This document shows, in pieces, positions 32,441-34,032 of a DNA stretch of 34,032 nt. A program made the translations under genes and the position numbers. Position 1 is the first letter of the stretch. Every line of letters begins with the position of its first letter. The notes beneath the pieces are model-generated. The model made no database searches. It worked only from the letters and a program-made list of their open reading frames with translations, and had not been told where the DNA came from. This DNA is from Rhodospirillales bacterium (GTDB taxonomy: Bacteria; Pseudomonadota; Alphaproteobacteria; Acetobacterales; Acetobacteraceae), in NCBI GenBank assembly GCA_947460455.1, contig CANHKG010000022.1:1-34032 (forward strand). Reading direction: 5' to 3'.

Positions 32441-32806
32441 CTAAACCACCCCCAGCGCCGCCGCGCGCACCCGCTCCAGCGGCGCGTCGCCCAGGTGCCG
32501 GCTTGCCCGGCCCAGCAGGGAATTGACCCACCCACGCCCGGCATTGCCGCGCTGCACCTCCTGCGCCACATCGCGGAACTCGGCCGCCAGCTCCAGCGCA
32601 TCCAGCGCCAGCGCCGCGCTGTTGGGCGGCATGTCCTCCTCGGGCCAATGCGGTGCCATCCGCCCCACCGCCGCCCCGAAGCTCGGCGGCCGCAGCCGTG
32701 GCAGGCTGCCACCCTCGGGTGCGCCCGTGCCCCCGGCGTGCCGCTCCAGCGCATCCGCGCAGGCGCCCAGTGCGTCCATCAGCACCTCTGTCTTCCGCCG
32801 GGCCAT
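32441..32806 (-). CDS. Small unknown protein
   Basis: A 121-residue cytoplasmic protein that I do not recognise. It begins MARRKTEVLMDALGACADAL at ATG 32806, with GGAAGG 7 bases ahead; a start at 32872 would add residues lacking any ribosome-binding site. The middle (EGGSLPRLRPPSFGAAVGRM) is low-complexity and the C-terminal half is helical (LALDALELAAEFRDVAQEVQRG). No domain is evident and no partner is adjacent. Confidence 0.68.
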   Translation of the reverse strand: MARRKTEVLMDALGACADALERHAGGTGAPEGGSLPRLRPPSFGAAVGRMAPHWPEEDMPPNSAALALDALELAAEFRDVAQEVQRGNAGRGWVNSLLGRASRHLGDAPLERVRAAALGVV

Positions 32807-32958
32807 GGCACACCTTCCGCAACACCAAACGGCACCAAACGCCGCCGGGCCACGGGGGTTCCCGATCGGCATCGGCTAAGTATTGCTACGAGGGGGCAGC
32901 GCGCAGGCGGGCAGGGCATCTTCCGCTGTAGTAAAATTTAACATTGCCGTTGGGCCGC

Positions 32959-33153
32959 ATGCGTCTTGCAGTAACCATTCTGATTGTCGGGCTGATGGCA
33001 GCCGCCCTCGGTGGCGCCTGCGGGCTGCTTGACCTGTCCCCCGATTGGTGCGCCGCGTTGGCCGTGGCGGGCTGGAGCCTCGGGCTTCTCGCTGTGGTCG
33101 GCATCTGGGCCGCCTCGGCCGTTCGTGGACCGGCCCACAACGCCGGGCCCTGA
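32959..33153 (+). CDS. Possible two-helix membrane peptide
   Basis: A 64-residue frame from ATG 32959, with two hydrophobic segments (about residues 3-22, MRLAVTILIVGLMAAALGGA, and 34-55, LAVAGWSLGLLAVVGIWAAS) separated by a short loop. The spacer upstream is AT-rich around 32930-32945 (GTAAAATTTAACATTG), which could hold its promoter. No homology is recognised. Small membrane peptides of this shape are common; coding status is moderately likely. Confidence 0.45.
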   Translation: MRLAVTILIVGLMAAALGGACGLLDLSPDWCAALAVAGWSLGLLAVVGIWAASAVRGPAHNAGP

Positions 33154-33213
33154 TGCCGCGGCCGCAGGGCCGGGCAAGGATGCTCGGTTGCAGGATTGGC
33201 GCCGCGGCGAGGC

Positions 33214-33884
33214 TCAGGCGAAGGGGCTGCGCCGGGCGACAAGGCGGCCCAGGGCCGACCAGTACTCCGGCTCCCCGCGGGCGAGGCCGCGGGCAACCCG
33301 GCTGTAGCGGGCCAGAGGTGCGTTGAACCGGCCGAGCTGCCGCTCCCACCCAGGCTCCGGCAGCGCTTCGGCGGTGTAGATGCACCGCTTGTCGTAGAGA
33401 TCGCCATAGGTGGGAGTGTCGATGCCGAAGGAGCGCAGGCCGGGGGCAGTCTTGCGCCGGATGGCAAGCAACTCGCCCGCCTGGGTGACGAAGGCGAAGG
33501 CTTCGTACTGGCGGAATGCGGGGTTCAGGACAACGACCTGGCCGTTCTCCAGCGCTGCGGGGTCGGCGTGGCAGGCAATCATGCGGCCGAAAAGGTTGGG
33601 GCCGGTGGGGCAGAGCGCGTTGATGCCGTAGTTGCGCGTGGCGACGTTGTGGCAGATCGCCTCGATGCAATGGGCAAAGACGGGCAGGCCAGGCGGGGCG
33701 CCGATGATGGCAGGGTTCACCAGCCAGGGCACTTCGCTCATGTTGTCGCGGAACACCTGCAGGCGGGTGGGCGCTTCTGCACAGAGGCCAGTGAAGAAGA
33801 ACATCGACACGTCGCTGTATATGCCGCCATGGGCGTGCAACAGGCAGTAGCGGCCCAGATCCGCACGGAAGGTGAGCGGCCTCA
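33214..33884 (-). pseudogene. Glycosyltransferase (sugar-binding DXD type), 5' end cut by an IS
   Basis: The surviving frame runs from about 33884 down to the stop at 33214. Its upstream part reads LTFRADLGRYCLLHAHGG then IYSDVSMFF, which is the core of the Gly_transf_sug family (RADLxRY then GGIYxD), normally about one third into the protein. Upstream of 33884 the similarity ends and an IS5-like end begins, so about 80-100 N-terminal residues appear lost. The rest keeps an uninterrupted frame with no stop (about 223 codons), so the insertion may be recent. The product would have been a glycan-building enzyme. No start codon with a ribosome-binding site is visible. Confidence 0.7.
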
Positions 33885-34032
33885 GAACCCCTCCGGGAAG
33901 TTCTGCATCATGCTCATGGCTTTGGTGCCAGTCTCCGCAGCATGATACGGATCATAGCCATCCGCACGAAGGCCGCGGCGATGCGGCAATGCCGCTCGAA
34001 ATCGCGGGCCAGGCGTCGGTTCCGGCTGATCC
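33885..34032 (-). mobile_element. IS5-family insertion sequence (one end)
   Basis: The window's last bases hold the 3' end of an IS5-family transposase on the minus strand and its outer end. A left terminal repeat may begin GAACCCCTCCGGGAAG at 33885, next to TCA (33882-33884), which would fit the TNA-type target of IS427-group elements. The far end lies outside the window, so the boundary and target duplication are not confirmed. Confidence 0.65.
33914..34032 (-). CDS. IS5-family transposase (C-terminal end only)
   Basis: Reading the minus strand in the frame that ends with TGA (33914-33916) gives 38 residues before the stop, including RNRRLARDFE and AFVRMAMIRIMLRRL, the well-known C-terminal end of IS5-family transposases. 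The rest of the gene is beyond the window. It shows an element inserted into the 5' part of the adjacent glycosyltransferase gene. Confidence 0.85.
   Translation of the reverse strand, partial: ISRNRRLARDFERHCRIAAAFVRMAMIRIMLRRLAPKP

Overview
The window is very GC-rich and densely packed, and it looks like chromosomal DNA of an alphaproteobacterium. The addA-trxA order at the left end is a known alphaproteobacterial arrangement. The mix of an IS5-family transposase, a long (about 496 residue) isocitrate dehydrogenase, selA and many small oxidoreductases would fit Rhodospirillales, probably Acetobacteraceae, but this family assignment is inference from gene style and not from a marker gene. 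I see no rRNA, tRNA, CRISPR array, phage module or replication origin.

Layout. 1-1850: 3' end of addA and complete trxA with a clear intrinsic terminator. 1900-2070: a patch of short dispersed intergenic repeats. 2117-5010: a GNAT acetyltransferase, a TetR repressor divergent from an exported metallo-beta-lactamase-fold protein with a perfect palindrome between them, and an unknown protein. 5058-8352: a zinc-free MDR oxidoreductase, an HpxZ/AtzH-like protein, a NYN(-LOTUS) putative RNase, a TauE/SafE permease and a NIPSNAP protein. 8446-10549: a DadA-like flavoprotein and an alpha/beta hydrolase. 10550-10866: a repeat-rich gap with two strong hairpins. 10867-13771: a MATE exporter, a small exported protein and a GhrA-like dehydrogenase. 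13892-14380: a UPF0114 membrane protein.

14464-22621 is one co-directional run of seven genes: two amidohydrolases, two oligopeptide/nickel-type ABC ATPases (OppD and OppF types) joined by ATGA overlaps, a DUF1330 protein, an iron-dependent alcohol dehydrogenase and selA. No permease or binding protein gene accompanies the two ATPases. 22683-25507 (minus strand) is a compact set: an NHL-repeat protein, SbtA (Na+/bicarbonate permease), SbtB (PII-like partner) and a beta-carbonic anhydrase, with a 1-base overlap between sbtA and sbtB. Upstream on the same strand is isocitrate dehydrogenase, divergent from a LysR regulator across an AT-rich spacer with two inverted repeats.

28147-31729 (minus strand) holds a lipoprotein with four W-x2-[GA]-x-W units, an acyl-CoA dehydrogenase, an unknown protein and a luciferase-like monooxygenase; a small flavodoxin-fold protein is divergent from it. 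The right edge has an unknown cytoplasmic protein, a possible two-helix membrane peptide, and a glycosyltransferase gene whose 5' part appears to have been cut off by an IS5-family element that runs out of the window.

The best candidates for something under-described are the heterotroph-type NHL-SbtA-SbtB-carbonic anhydrase operon, the permease-less OppD/OppF-amidohydrolase-selA run, the repeat family with a CTTCTTTTT(T)C-TTCA hairpin, and the hairpin leader that overlaps the ribosome-binding site of the second amidohydrolase. I found no wholly unknown multi-gene defence or mobile system.
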